From the NCBI GenBank assembly GCA_037953745.1, contig JBAKBP010013042.1:1-64000 (forward strand): a DNA stretch of 64,000 nucleotides, given 5' to 3'. Origin of the DNA: Lithodes maja (Eukaryota; Arthropoda; Malacostraca; Decapoda; Lithodidae). Below are positions 11,681 to 23,000 of the stretch, piece by piece. Numbering within the stretch: position 1 is the stretch's first letter; every line of letters begins with the position of its first letter. Below the pieces are notes generated by a model. The model was not told the origin of the DNA and did no database searches. It saw only the letters and a list, made by a program, of their open reading frames with translations. A program made the position numbers and the translations under genes.

Positions 11681-13498
11681 TGTTACGGCTGGATCGGCAA
11701 TACATATTCGGGATTCTTGATCGTAGGACAGAAATGGCTTATGTGACAACGACATGCTCGATTCCAGTCCCAAATACTATATGCTCCAGACAACAAAAGC
11801 ACCAACGCCCTACAGAGTTATCGTCTATGGTAACGAGGTACCTTAACTCGGCGAAAGTGTACAACAGGGGTAGGCTATGAGGCTAAACTCCCTCAGACAT
11901 TTATAGGTTACGTTATTACTAAAGAAATGCAATACTCAAGAAACTACGTTAATATTAAGCCTCTAATAATGTAGAATAGAAGCAGGCTAAAGGTATGACA
12001 GTGAAATGCTAAATGACAAATGTACACGCCTACTTGAAAGCGCGTGCACTAGAATAACTGTCCCCTACTAACATGCACTAGCATGTAGCATACAAGATGT
12101 TCATGATCCAGTAGATACCTAATAATACACATGGAAGGAACATAAATAGTAGTCACTTATTATAAGAATGAATCTATACTTGGAATAACTAAAAGGGTGC
12201 AGGCAACAGTACTGCGCCGGTAGCCTACTACCGCATAGGCTACTTCGCTTCTCTCACTCTGTCTCCCCTCTGAGTCCGTATGCGCCCTACGCAACAGAAC
12301 TCCGGACACAGCAGCAAAACGACAGTGCAGTTAATTGATACATGAAAGTATTAATAGTGTTGTCTTGTGTGTGAGTAATGTGTATTGTAAAGTGTTACAT
12401 ACATAAACTTAAAGAGAGCTGCAATGCATAGTAAAATAAAGATATAACCCACTCATCATCCCCATGTGTTCTAGCTAGCAGGCCAAGTCACAGGAACAAC
12501 GAGTCCCAGCACCGAAAGCGAGAACCCAGGAAAAGACTGCAGAGAACACAAGGACAGATAAATTACGTTACTCTACTATACCGGCACTACGAGCGAGCTG
12601 TAGTCTCTGGTACTACACTCGCTCCTGGCTCGGTAGGCAAATCAAGGCTAAGTCCTCGCCCCTCTACAGACAACTCCTGGGCATGGTCGGGCTCTTACAC
12701 ATGGCACTAGTCTAGTCACAAATTGGATGATGAGCTGGGCATATAACTCGTGAACATGTAGAACGTTCACCAACTATCCTCATCAAGAAGATCGCTGTTC
12801 ACATTAACCCCTTAAATCTAATACATGTAAATATATGCTTGTCCTAAGAGTAATACGAGAGGTGAGTGCTGAAACTCCTTTAGGACCTCAAGGGAAGGTT
12901 ATGCATTTAAATAGAGAGAAGAATGAAATGAGAGTAATGTCGTCAGAGAGAAAGAGTGCAACCGTGAGAAGTTGGGAGAGAGGGCAAGGGATGTTAGAAT
13001 CTCAAAGGTTCTAGGCAACCTAATCATGGAACACGCAGCGAGCCTCCAGGCAATGTGCAGTACGACAACATGGGCAGCCCAGGCAGCATAGGCAGGCGGC
13101 AATGGACTACCAACCCTGTCGCACCTAGCTTAAGCGCAAGGCTGCCAACCGGTCCATACGTCTGGCAACCACCCCCCCGGCAGCGTGGCGCATTGCTACC
13201 CTCTCGCTCTGAAGCCCAACTCACTCTCTCTCTCTGAACTCCCACTGTCTTATCTATCAACTTCTCTATTGATACTACATATTAAATGGAAGGTCTCGAC
13301 ATGGCTTAAAACAAAACCCACCACTGGTTAGCACATGACGAGACCTTTGCAGAGATACAAAGAACACAGTTATACGTTGTCACACTCAATATAGGCAGCC
13401 AGCACGGTACAGCGGTACAGAGGTACCGCACAGTGGCGGTACAGTGGAGTACCAAGGAGTACAATCAGGTTGCGTTGCCACGCACTGGGTGCGTCACA
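11681..13498 (-). repeat. 5' LTR of copy 2 (1818 bp)
   Basis: The minus-strand LTR runs from TGTGACGCACCC at 13498 to CCGTAACA at 11681. It is nearly identical to 4197-6016. Its 5' end lies 2 bp from a plus-strand LTR of the same family starting at 13501. Confidence 0.92.
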
Positions 13499-13500
13499 GC

Positions 13501-15306
13501 GGTGACGCACCCAGTGCGTGGCAACGCAACCTGATTGTACTCCTTGGTACTCCACTGTACCGCCCGTGATCTGGCTACCGTCAGCAGCTATGTATATTGA
13601 GTGTGACAACTTATAACTATGTTCTTTGTATCTCTGCAAAGGTCTCGTCATGTGCTAACCAGTGGTGGGTTTTGTTTTAAGCCATGTCGAGACCTTCCAT
13701 TTAATATGTAGTATCAATAGAGAAGTTGATAGATAAGACAATGGGAGTTCAGAGAGAGAGAGTGAGTTAGGCTTCAGAGCGAGAGGGTAGCAACGCGCCA
13801 CGCTGCCGGGGGGGTGGTTGCCAGACGTATGGACTGGTTGGCAGCCTTGCGCTTATAGCTGGGCGCGACAGGGTTGGTAGTCCATTGCTGCCTGCCTACG
13901 CTGCCTGGGCTGCCCATGTTGTCGTACAGCACATTGCCTGGAGGCTCGCTGTGTGTTCCATGATCAGGTTGCCTAGAACCTTTGAGATTCTAACATCCCT
14001 TGCCCTCTCTCCCAATTTCTCACGGTTGCACTCTTTCTCTCTGACGACATTACTCTCATTTCATTCTTCTCTCTATTTGAATGCATAACCTTCCCTTGAG
14101 GTCCTAAAGGAGTTTCAGCACTCACCTCTCGTATTACTCTTAGGACAAGCATATATTTACATGTATTAGATTTAAGGGGTTAATGTGAACAGCGATCTTC
14201 TTGATGAGGATAGTTGGTGAACGTTCTACATGTTCACGAGTTAGATGCCCCGCTCATCATCCCATTTGTGACTAGACTGGTGCCATGTGTAAGAGCCCGA
14301 CCATGCCCAGGAGTTGTCTGTAGAGGGACGAGGACTTAGCCTTGATTTGCATACCGAGCCAGGAGCGAGTGTAGTACCCGAGACTACAGCTCGCTCGTAG
14401 TGCCGGTATAGTAGAGTAACGTAATTTATCTGTCCTTGTGTTCTCTACAGTCTTTTCCTGGGTTCTCGCTTTCGGTGCTGGGACTCGTTGTTCCTGTGAC
14501 TTGGCCTGCTAGCTAGAACACATGGGGATGATGAGTGGGATATATCTTTATTTTACTATGCATTGCAGCTCTCTTTAAGTTTATGTATGTAACACTTTAC
14601 AATACACATTACTCACACACAAGACAACACTATTAATACTTTCATGTATCAATTAACTGCACTGTCGTTTTGCTGCTGTGTCCGGAGTTCTATTGCGTAG
14701 GGCGCATACGGACTCAGAGGGGAGACAGAGTGAGAGAAGCGAAGTAGCCTATGCGGTAGTAGGCTACCGGCGCAGTACTGTTGCCTGCAACCTTTTAGTT
14801 ATTCCAAGTATAGATTCATTATTATAATAAGTGACTACTATTTATGTTCCTTCCATGTGTATTATTAGGTATCTACTGGATCATGAACATCTTGTATGCT
14901 ACATGCTAGTGCATGTTAGTAGGGGACAGTTATTCTAGTGCACGCGCTTTCAAGTAGGCGTGTACATTTGTCATTCAGCATTTCACTGTCATACCTTTAG
15001 CCTGCTTCTATTCTACATTATTAGAGGCTTAATATTAACGTAGTTTCTTGAGTATTGCATTTCTTTAGTAATAACGTAACCTATAAATGTCTGAGGGAGT
15101 TTAGCCTCATAGCCTACCCCTGTTGTACACTTTCGCCGAGTTAAGGTACCTCGTTACCGTAGACGATAACTCTGTAGGGCGTTGGTGCTTTTGTTGTCTG
15201 GAGCATATAGTATTTGGGACTGGAATCGAGCGTGTCGTTGTCACATAAGCCATTTCTGTCCTACGATCAAGAATCCCGAATATGTATTGCCGATCCAGCC
15301 GTAACA
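13501..15306 (+). repeat. Plus-strand LTR of the copy 1/2 family, head-to-head with the copy 2 LTR
   Basis: Starts GGTGACGCACCCAGTGCG (the first TG of the expected TGTGACGC is missing) and ends CCGATCCAGCCGTAACA at 15306. It has no internal region of its own: downstream is a piggyBac fragment, upstream the inverted LTR of copy 2. It differs from the other copies around 13563-13600, so it is a separate copy and not a mirror-image read. The TATA-like stretch seen in the other copies reads TATTTGAAT here. No target-site duplication is visible on either side. Confidence 0.85.
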
Positions 15307-16365
15307 CAACAAACACCAGACACCTGGTAGACATAAGGTTCAAAATCCCAAGGCATCCATACGCCTCGGGCGCCTCCACAATTGTCACACAGCTGGTTAT
15401 CTATCTAGAGATCTGCCTGCCTTCCTTCTCTCCACGACTCACTCACTCCCTCCCTCCCACCCACCCACCCCCAACCCACCCTTTCAGGCTTCCGTCTGCT
15501 AGAAACACATTCACAATTTGCGTAAATATCGCATCAATTGGGCTATATGCGGTATATTCCTTGTTATATGGGACGCCTACATACGTACACGTCTTTATTA
15601 TAGCATGACAGTGCTCTAAATACAAGATTTACGTGATATTTATGGCGTAACACACCCTCTCCCCCTTTCATTCCCAGCACAACTCATTCACACCTTGGTT
15701 CACGCATAGAAACTCATTGATAATGTGCATAAATATCGCATGAATTGGTCTATATGCAGTATATATTTTGATATATGGCACGTATACATACGTACAAGTC
15801 TGTATTATAGCATGACAGTGCTCTACGTACAAGATATACATGATATGTATGGCGTAAACCACACTCTCAGCTCATAAATTGCCGCCAAAACTCCAACACA
15901 TCTTCATTCCCGCCTAAAAATTCTCTTATAATTCCCTTATATATTGCAATTTTTGGTCACTATGAGGCATATTCATTGTTATATGGGTGGCCTACACACA
16001 TATACATACTCTACATAGCCTAAAAGGGCTCAAAAAAGGACATATACGTGATAATACGCGGTAACCCACCCCCTCCTCCCTCTCCTTCTATCCCCTGGGC
16101 GCGTAAAAATTCGGCAGGGAAATCTCGCCGCTCGATGACAATCTAGCCGCGCGGTGCCATTCGCTCCACATTTTTCAACTACGGACCGTTCCCCCCCCCC
16201 CCCCCCCCAGACATTTTTTGGGGGGTCAAATATATATGGGCCGATGCACGCAAACATTCCCTACACGATGATGTACTTTTTATCGAAATTGGCAATAGGT
16301 CCCAAAATCATCATAGGTGCGCACAGTCTTACCCTGTAGAAAACCCCCTGTGTGCCGCGGAGAGG
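15307..16365 (-). mobile_element. piggyBac end fragment, second copy, truncated at 15307
   Basis: This 1.06 kb is the reverse complement of 25911-26987, the end of the large piggyBac element, and begins like it at a TTAA (here 16366-16369): CCTCTCCGCGG, then GGGGGTTTTCTACAGGG. The TTAA interrupts an LTR that continues at 16370. The other side stops abruptly at the end of the 13501-15306 LTR, so the transposase part and the far end are missing. A C run at 16191-16208 and diverged tandem units of about 210 bp (15590-16060) correspond to those in the other copy. There is no gene. Confidence 0.85.
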
Positions 16366-16369
16366 TTAA

Positions 16370-17433
16370 TGCTAGACTGGGATAAGGTAACTGTAGTCAT
16401 TGTCATCGATGTGTTAATGGTTTGCTTATACCTACACGACTTCGACCGGTCCTGTGGTAGCCTGTGCTGTCTTTTCGGTTGCGTCCTTTGCGAGTGCAGC
16501 TTTGTGTTGACTGAGGGTTTTGGCCTGTACCAGTTCCTCACTTTGCTGTCTCTTTGCTTGTCTTTGGAGGGTCGCCAGGATAGAACCAGATACTTGTGAT
16601 CTGGATCTATCAAGAGAGCACCCTAGTCAATTAACGTAACTTAAAGGATGCAGTCTTAAGGACATCGCTAGGCTACGAGCCTGTCTTGCTCAACCCCAGT
16701 TCCTTACCTAGAGTATCCCAGCTAGACATTATTAATTGAGAAGACACTTATTAGTATTTAATAAAGCTCTTTGATATGTGCACATTATAATTCACAGCAT
16801 TTATTAGTCTAGGTTGTTGCTGAGCCGCACAACCATAGTAGGCTGTTTCGTTAATGAGGAAGTACTTTTAGTGTCGAGCATTACTACCGTTGCGCATTTA
16901 TAGTATTCTCGTGTCAATTAACATTATATGTCCTATCTTCTTGTGTATTCGCTGTACACGTGTGGTGTCCTGCCTCATGCCTTTATATAGTTTAAGATAC
17001 GAGCATCTTATGAGCATCAGACATTCTTCAGAAGTTTCCAGGTCTATGCTGTAGGACTATACTTCACTGTCTTTCAGATAGGAGTGAAGAGTTTATTGTT
17101 GTTTAGAGTAACTGTATTGAAGCATTTTTTTATTGTATTAAATCTTGCAGTGATTTAATTGATCTTCCCATAGATTCTTTTGTATGTATTTTAACGTAAC
17201 TTGCATCCTGTGTGTTATCAGGCTATACCAGTGCGGGTTAGCCTGAAGTAGAGTACATTTATGCCTAGTTAAGGATACCCCGTTATCGCAGATTAACTCT
17301 GGAGGTTATAGGTGTTTTGTTCGCCGGCATATAAGTTCGAGGGTTTGGATCTAGCGTACTGTTGTTGCATAGTGCCCTATTACTAGTCCAATCATTAAGT
17401 GCCCTTGTTTTATTCGTAGCCCTGGTCGTAACA
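16370..17433 (+). repeat. Partial old LTR (3' part), copy-4-like family
   Basis: Begins TGCTAGACTGGGATA at the piggyBac TTAA and ends CCCTGGTCGTAACA, the common LTR terminus, directly followed by the 18-bp satellite. It resembles 53490-54563 of the copy 4 LTR (for example the shared stretches around GGATCGCCAGGA and ACCAGATACTxGTGATCTGG) but is clearly diverged. The first part of the LTR is missing. Confidence 0.8.
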
Positions 17434-17551
17434 CATTCTCTTCTTAATGCTTCCCATTCTCTCATTCCTTCCCATTTTCTCTTTGCTTCCTATTCTCTCA
17501 TTGCTTCCAATTCTCTCCTCCCTCCCCATTCTCTCATTGCTTTCCATTCTC
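17434..17551. repeat. 18-bp satellite, left stub
   Basis: About 6.5 units of the TTGCTTCCCATTCTCTCA satellite between the old LTR end and the copy 3 LTR. It shows that copy 3 was inserted inside the satellite, because the array resumes at 35849. Confidence 0.9.
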
Positions 17552-17780
17552 TGTGATGTTAACCACTCCATTAGAACCGCATGGCTTGTCCTACAGTGAC
17601 TCGCTAGGATAGCCAGGGCAGTGGATGGGGCTACAGTTTATGTATTAGAGTGTGCTTTATTTCATATGAAAGCTCGTGTCATGGGCAGTCCAGAAAGGCT
17701 CTTTACCATGCTGCAAGCTCTTGCTAGTGGTTAGTTGACTTGTAACCGCTTTTTTCCCACGCGGCTCGAGCTAGTGCGAG

Positions 17781-17788
17781 TATATATA
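17781..17788 (+). promoter_or_regulatory. Probable TATA box, copy 3 5' LTR
   Basis: TATATATA follows CTCGAGCTAGTGCGAG. About 30 bp downstream is CTCCCTCAGATCT, a plausible start region. The same block is at 34469-34476 in the 3' LTR. Confidence 0.5.
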
Positions 17789-18867
17789 CAGTTCCTCGCC
17801 ACTCTCTCCCTCAGATCTGGTTTCTAGAATGCACCCATCTTTTTTCCCTTGCTATCTATCCCCGCTCCGTACCTGAGAATCTTTTCCTCTGCCTATCTCT
17901 CTCATTTTCCATATCTTTCACCACCTTTTAAAAATATTATACCCCCTCTGGTTAACTCTGCAAAATCAGCTTCATGCTGGCCAGTTGTATTGTGTGTTAA
18001 GGTCTGATATAGCCTATGTATGTTAGTTGTTAAGATAAGTGGATCACGAAGCATTGGTTGGCATTTATATTGTTTAGTACTGCTTCCTTTAGTTATTAGT
18101 GTTCTGCTGGATTAGATAATGCTAGACTAGGAGTCTGATATTATAGGTATTGTTTCCTATGAGTGCTGGCTTCAGTTAAAAGCGGCACGACATACCTGAG
18201 AACTGGAGTTGATTGAGTAAATTCTAGTCTGTGTGCCATTGAGAGTAGAGCATGCACGAATGAGGGTTTTTTGCCTATACCATTCTGCACTGTTCTAGTC
18301 TCGATTGTTTGTCTTTGAGGTACGCCAGGAGAACGCTTAATACTTCGGTATTAAGGTTTCTCAAGAGAGCTACCCTTCATTATAACGTAATATTTGACGC
18401 ACAGACTTGAGATTTGCACTAGGCTATGCAGCATGCCATGCGCACCAGTATCTCGTATCATTGACTCTAGCTAGACTTTATCAGTCACAGTAGACATTAA
18501 GTATATTAACCTAATTACTCTTTTTATGCATACCCATTTATGATTACACAAGCATTTCGCAGCCTAGTTTGATGTATTGAGACACAAACGACTTAGGCTC
18601 TTTTTGTTGATAGGAATACTGCATTGTCGTGGCGATTATTATTAGTGTTGTAGTGTTTAGGATATTCTTGGCTCCGACGGCATTATATATTCTGCCTTTT
18701 TGTGTGCATAGCCTGCACGAGCATTGTTCCACTGCCTGCCTTTTTGGGTTCCATTTCCGATACGAGCATCTTTATAGCATCTAACATTTAAAGAAGATTC
18801 CTTGTTAGTGTTGAAGGACTTTAGTGCACTTTCTTTCATGCAGGAGTGCCTGACATTTATTGATTAA

Positions 18868-19544
18868 CCCGCTGAGACCCAGCGGCGCACGTGTTGCGTC
18901 GGCAGTGTTTGATCACCAACTCCCAGCGACGCATCACGTGCGTCCGACATATAAAAAACACTTACGTGGCTCGTAAGGTAGGAAATGGCGGGAGAATAGG
19001 AGGGGGAGGTACCGTAGTGTGTGTGGGAGCCGGTCCAGTAGGTGTGAGCGGGCCGAGACAGCCGCGCGGCTGGTGGTGGTGGGCTTAGTGGGGATAGTTT
19101 ACACCCTTAGTTCACCACCATTTTGAACCTTCATTACTCCGGTCGTATGGGAGCTAGAGGCTTGAGATTTATGTGAGACACTCCTTAGGATGTATGCCAT
19201 ACAATGCCATACTCAGTGTTTACCCTAGTGCTCCCGGGCGGGTGGTCATGCGGGGGAGACAAACTATTGAAACCCCCCCCCCCCCCCCCGCCCCCCAAAT
19301 GACCGAAATGATTTTTTTTTTATTTTTGTCTTCATTTCTCACCATTCTCTTCCATTTTGGCTCAACAAATTTTTTTGAGGCTCCCCCCCCCCCCCCCCCA
19401 AAAAAAAATGTCCGAGGTGATTTTTTTTTTGTTTTTTTTCATTTCTCATCCTTGTCTTCCATTTTAGCAAACAAAAAAAAAAGAAGTGAAAATGGCTTGG
19501 GACGGGGGTGAACAAAATATTATAACTAGCCGGGGCTCAACGGG
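18868..19544. mobile_element. Non-autonomous TTAA transposon (piggyBac-type MITE)
   Basis: A 677-bp insertion flanked by TTAA at 18864-18867 and 19545-19548. The 3' LTR has the uninterrupted site GATTAAAGTAACG at about 35548, which defines both ends exactly. The termini are CCCGCTGAGACCC and, on the other strand, CCCGTTGAGCCCC, a short imperfect inverted repeat. The interior has C, A and T homopolymers around 19270-19480 and no coding frame. TTAA duplication with CCC-beginning ends points to mobilisation by a piggyBac-type transposase. The ends differ from those of the 25911-31749 element, so that element may not be its partner. Confidence 0.88.
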
Positions 19545-19843
19545 TTAAAGTAACGTAAGCTGTAACTTCTCTTACCACCTTACTTTGCATACCATAACCA
19601 AGCACCTTCGGTTATAGGTAGTAATAGGCTGTTTTCACATGACATTAAGCCTAGAGTAGACGCACATTTATTGAGAGTTTGATAGCCTATTATTGCATAT
19701 AGAACTCTGTAGAGTATTTGTGTTCTTTGTTCACTGGGAATATACATCAGAGGTTGGAGCTAGCGCTTTCCGTTGTAACATTTATGCCATTACTAGTCCA
19801 ATGAATAAGAGCCCTGATATATTTGAACCCCAGTCGTAACAAA

Positions 19844-19851
19844 TGGCGACC
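19844..19851 (+). promoter_or_regulatory. Primer binding site, copy 3
   Basis: TGGCGACC two bases after the LTR end (TAACA/AA/TGGCGACC), as in copy 4. A leader of about 200 bp without an ORF follows, up to the gag ATG at 20059. Confidence 0.75.
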
Positions 19852-20058
19852 TTACCTAGGATTTGGTGAACCTACATTTATTAGCAGGGAACATTTGTTG
19901 TTTTAGAGAATATTTTGCGGGGATCAGCAAGAATAATTTTTGTTTGCAACATAGCATAGCCCTTGAGTATTTCCGAGAATTTGTGTGTGTATATCGAGGT
20001 ATAAGAGTTTGGGGTCCTTCTTTTCTGAATATTGTGGTGGGAAATTTTTGTGAGCATC

Positions 20059-23000
20059 ATGTCTTATACCGGATCAGAGGAGAATGGAGACACAGTACGT
20101 AATGTCGAAACTGAGGAACAGCAGCATGATGAAAGGGTTAATCGGGTGAACTGTGAGGAGGATGCTAGGATATTTTTGCCATGGCCTGTTACTGCCGAGC
20201 GGTTGGAGGGTATGGATCGGTACGGTCTTCGATGCCTGGCCACAGCTATCGGTGACGCGGTTACTAGCAGCATGACCAGGGATAACTTGATAACGTGTGT
20301 ACTGGGCAGGGTGAGCAAGATGGGTTGAGTGCTCAGAGCCCTTCGGCCATGCTTCCCCTACACTCGACTCCCAGCCATCCCAGTAGTTTGCCGACCCCGG
20401 GTACGCTTCCGCAGTTGGGTGGTGACTGGCAGGGTGGGTTGCCCCTGGGGGGACCACCGGTAATTTCAAACATTGTAGCACCTTCACCTCCTCAAGGGTT
20501 AACTCCAGAATTATTGCTTCAGCTCGAATTAGCTAAGCTTCAGCAGCAACAAAGGGCATGTGAGCTTCAGCAGCAATTAGAATTAGCCAAGATAGAAGAG
20601 AGAGCCAAGATAGAAGAGAGAAAAAGTCACCAGCACATAGAGCTAGCAAAAATCCGAGCTGACTTACAGTCGACTAGGTACTGTGCCGACATGGACGTAG
20701 AGAAGTCGCGAGTAGAGGCAACGGGACAGCGACTTGGGGCTGGTAACCGTGTTCATGATCAATCTCTCTCACACTTATTGAAACTGGTTCCGGTGTTTGA
20801 TGAGAGTGGTGTAACAGAATTATTCACACGCTTTGAGAAGAAGTGCCAGGAACACCAGTGGCCAGAGAATAAATGGGCAGCACTTGTATCCTCTAGATTA
20901 ATAGGCAAGGGTCTTAAAGCCTACTATGCGTTACCTTTGGAGTTATGTATTGTGTACGAGGATCTCAAGGAGGCTCTCCTGAGGGCTTACGAACTGAAAC
21001 CAGAAACGTACCGTTTGAAGTTCCGGGGTGTAACTAAGGGAAGAGATAGCACCTTTTTGGAACACGCCCGGGACTTGTCCGATGCTATGGGGAACTGGCT
21101 CCGATCTGAGAAGGTCCCAACATTTGATGAAATTAAGCAGTTAATGATGTTGGAGCAGTTCTTTAAGAGCACGGGCGGTGATCTAACTTTGAACTTAAAG
21201 GAGAAAAACCCAAGAACTCTAGTAGAAGCAGCAGAAATGGCTGATCTACGGCTGTCGTTGATTCGGGGTTGCGGGTCCTCACAGAAGTACGATGCAAGTG
21301 CTAGGGACCGTTATCCTCTCCCTCCCTGTAGCAACGACACATTTAAACAAAAGAGCCATGAAACTAAAACTGAATCCAAACCTTACACCACACCGTATGT
21401 GAAAAGTCAGGGGCCTTTTACATCACAGTATAAGCCGAAACTAAAATGTATGTATTTTAGTTGCCACCAGGAGGGTCATAAGGCAAATGAGTGCCCTAGT
21501 CGACCTCCGGCAGCCGTGTCTTTTGCTCACGGCATTGGAGTGTTCAAGAGGACATCGGAGTTTGTTAGAGGCATTTCTTCCGAGGTAAATACACTGCCAG
21601 TGCAGAAGGATCCGGAAGGCTTATTCCCTGTCCGTGATGCCTTTAGTGACCACAGGGGACTCGGTTGTGTGGAGTGGGGGGGTAGAAGACATGAGGTGAG
21701 AATTTTGCGTGACACTGGGGCATCGCAAACACTGTTGAGAAATTTCACTGGTAAACCTGTCAATACGGCGCGGGTGGTTGTGGTTCAGGGAGTTAATGCA
21801 ACAAGGTCCTACCCGCTTGTAAGAATGAAGGTGGAAGTTGATGGTGTGACTCGGGACCTGGATGTAGGAATTGTGAAGAAGTTACCTGTTGGGGACGTCG
21901 ACCTCCTTCTCGGCAACGAATTTGCGGGGCCTACTTCTGAGGCTCCACCCTTGGTCGCTGCCGAGAAGCCGGCCGACGTGAGTAGGGAGGAGCAGGAGTG
22001 GGTTGAGAAATGTCGGGGGCAACCTATGGCATGTGTTGTCACCCGTTCCCTTGCATCCAGGGAGTCACATTCTGGTCAACAATCTTTAGATCAGCGGAGG
22101 AAGGGTACCGAGAAGGGGTTGAAAGTTGATGTGGTTGAGAGTTTAGTATCAGCGGACATTCTCGGGGACTCATTATTAGGACCACATTTCGAGTCTGGAG
22201 AAGACCCAGTAACTGTTCCTGAAGGGGCAGAGGATGGGCTTAAAAAGACGAAAGGGTTAAAGGAGGACAGTGTTGCACAGTCGAGAGATGTAGCAACGAG
22301 GTACCCTGACGCGTACCCTATGAGAAATGGGTCGGCGAAGACGGTGGTCCGAAGCTTGCAAGTGTATTTTTCCCGGTATGGTTACCCGCAGGGGCTTCAG
22401 TCAGTCCAGGGACCCAACTTCACTTCTAGCCTCTTTGTACGAGCAATGCCGCAGCATGGGATTGTTGGGGTTGTGTCATCTGCGTATCATCCGGAGAGCC
22501 AGGGTGTGTTAGAGCGATGGCACTCAGCCTTGAAATCTGTGCTTCGTTGTTGTTGCTTTGAGAGTGGGAGGGATTGGGATCTTGGCCTGCCATGTGTTTT
22601 GTTTGCTGTGTGGGAGGTACCTGGGGAGATTTTGGGATTCAGCCCTAATGAGCTCGTCTTTGGACACCGTGTCAGAGGGCCTCTCCATATGGTTGAAGAA
22701 GTATGGGAGGGCGCAGAAAAACCTTGTTCTATGCTCAAGTGTGTCCTCAACAGTCGAGAACAGATGTTGTGCAGTCTGGAGTTGGCTGGCCGTAATTTGA
22801 CTAGCTCTCAGGCCCTCATGAAGGAGAGGTACGACCTCAAGGTTGAACTCAGGGAGTTTCACGTGGGTCAGGAGGTGTTGATTCTACTGCCCCTTGTAGG
22901 TCACCCCTTATCCGCGAAGTACACTGGTCCTTATAGGGTGGTGGAGGAGCTATCGGACCTGGTTTACTTGGTAGCCACTCCAGACAGACGGAAGCGCAAT

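Larger units (their letters stand above)
4197..13498 (-). mobile_element. Gmr1-like Ty3/Gypsy LTR element, copy 2 (complete structure)
   Basis: Complete minus-strand element: 5' LTR 11681-13498, primer site 11670-11677, gag-pol 11437-6298, 3' UTR, polypurine tract 6017-6027, 3' LTR 4197-6016. Total about 9.3 kb. The two LTRs are nearly identical, so the insertion or duplication is recent. The outer flank is not unique DNA but another LTR in inverse orientation after 2 bp, so no target-site duplication can be read. Confidence 0.92.
17552..19841 (+). repeat. 5' LTR of copy 3, with 677-bp MITE and a 188-bp deletion
   Basis: Starts TGTGATGTTAACC and ends CCCCAGTCGTAACA. Compared with the 3' LTR (34052-35848) it carries the TTAA MITE at 18868-19544 and lacks about 188 bp corresponding to 34203-34390. 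Otherwise the two LTRs differ by roughly a dozen substitutions, about 1% by eye. Confidence 0.9.
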
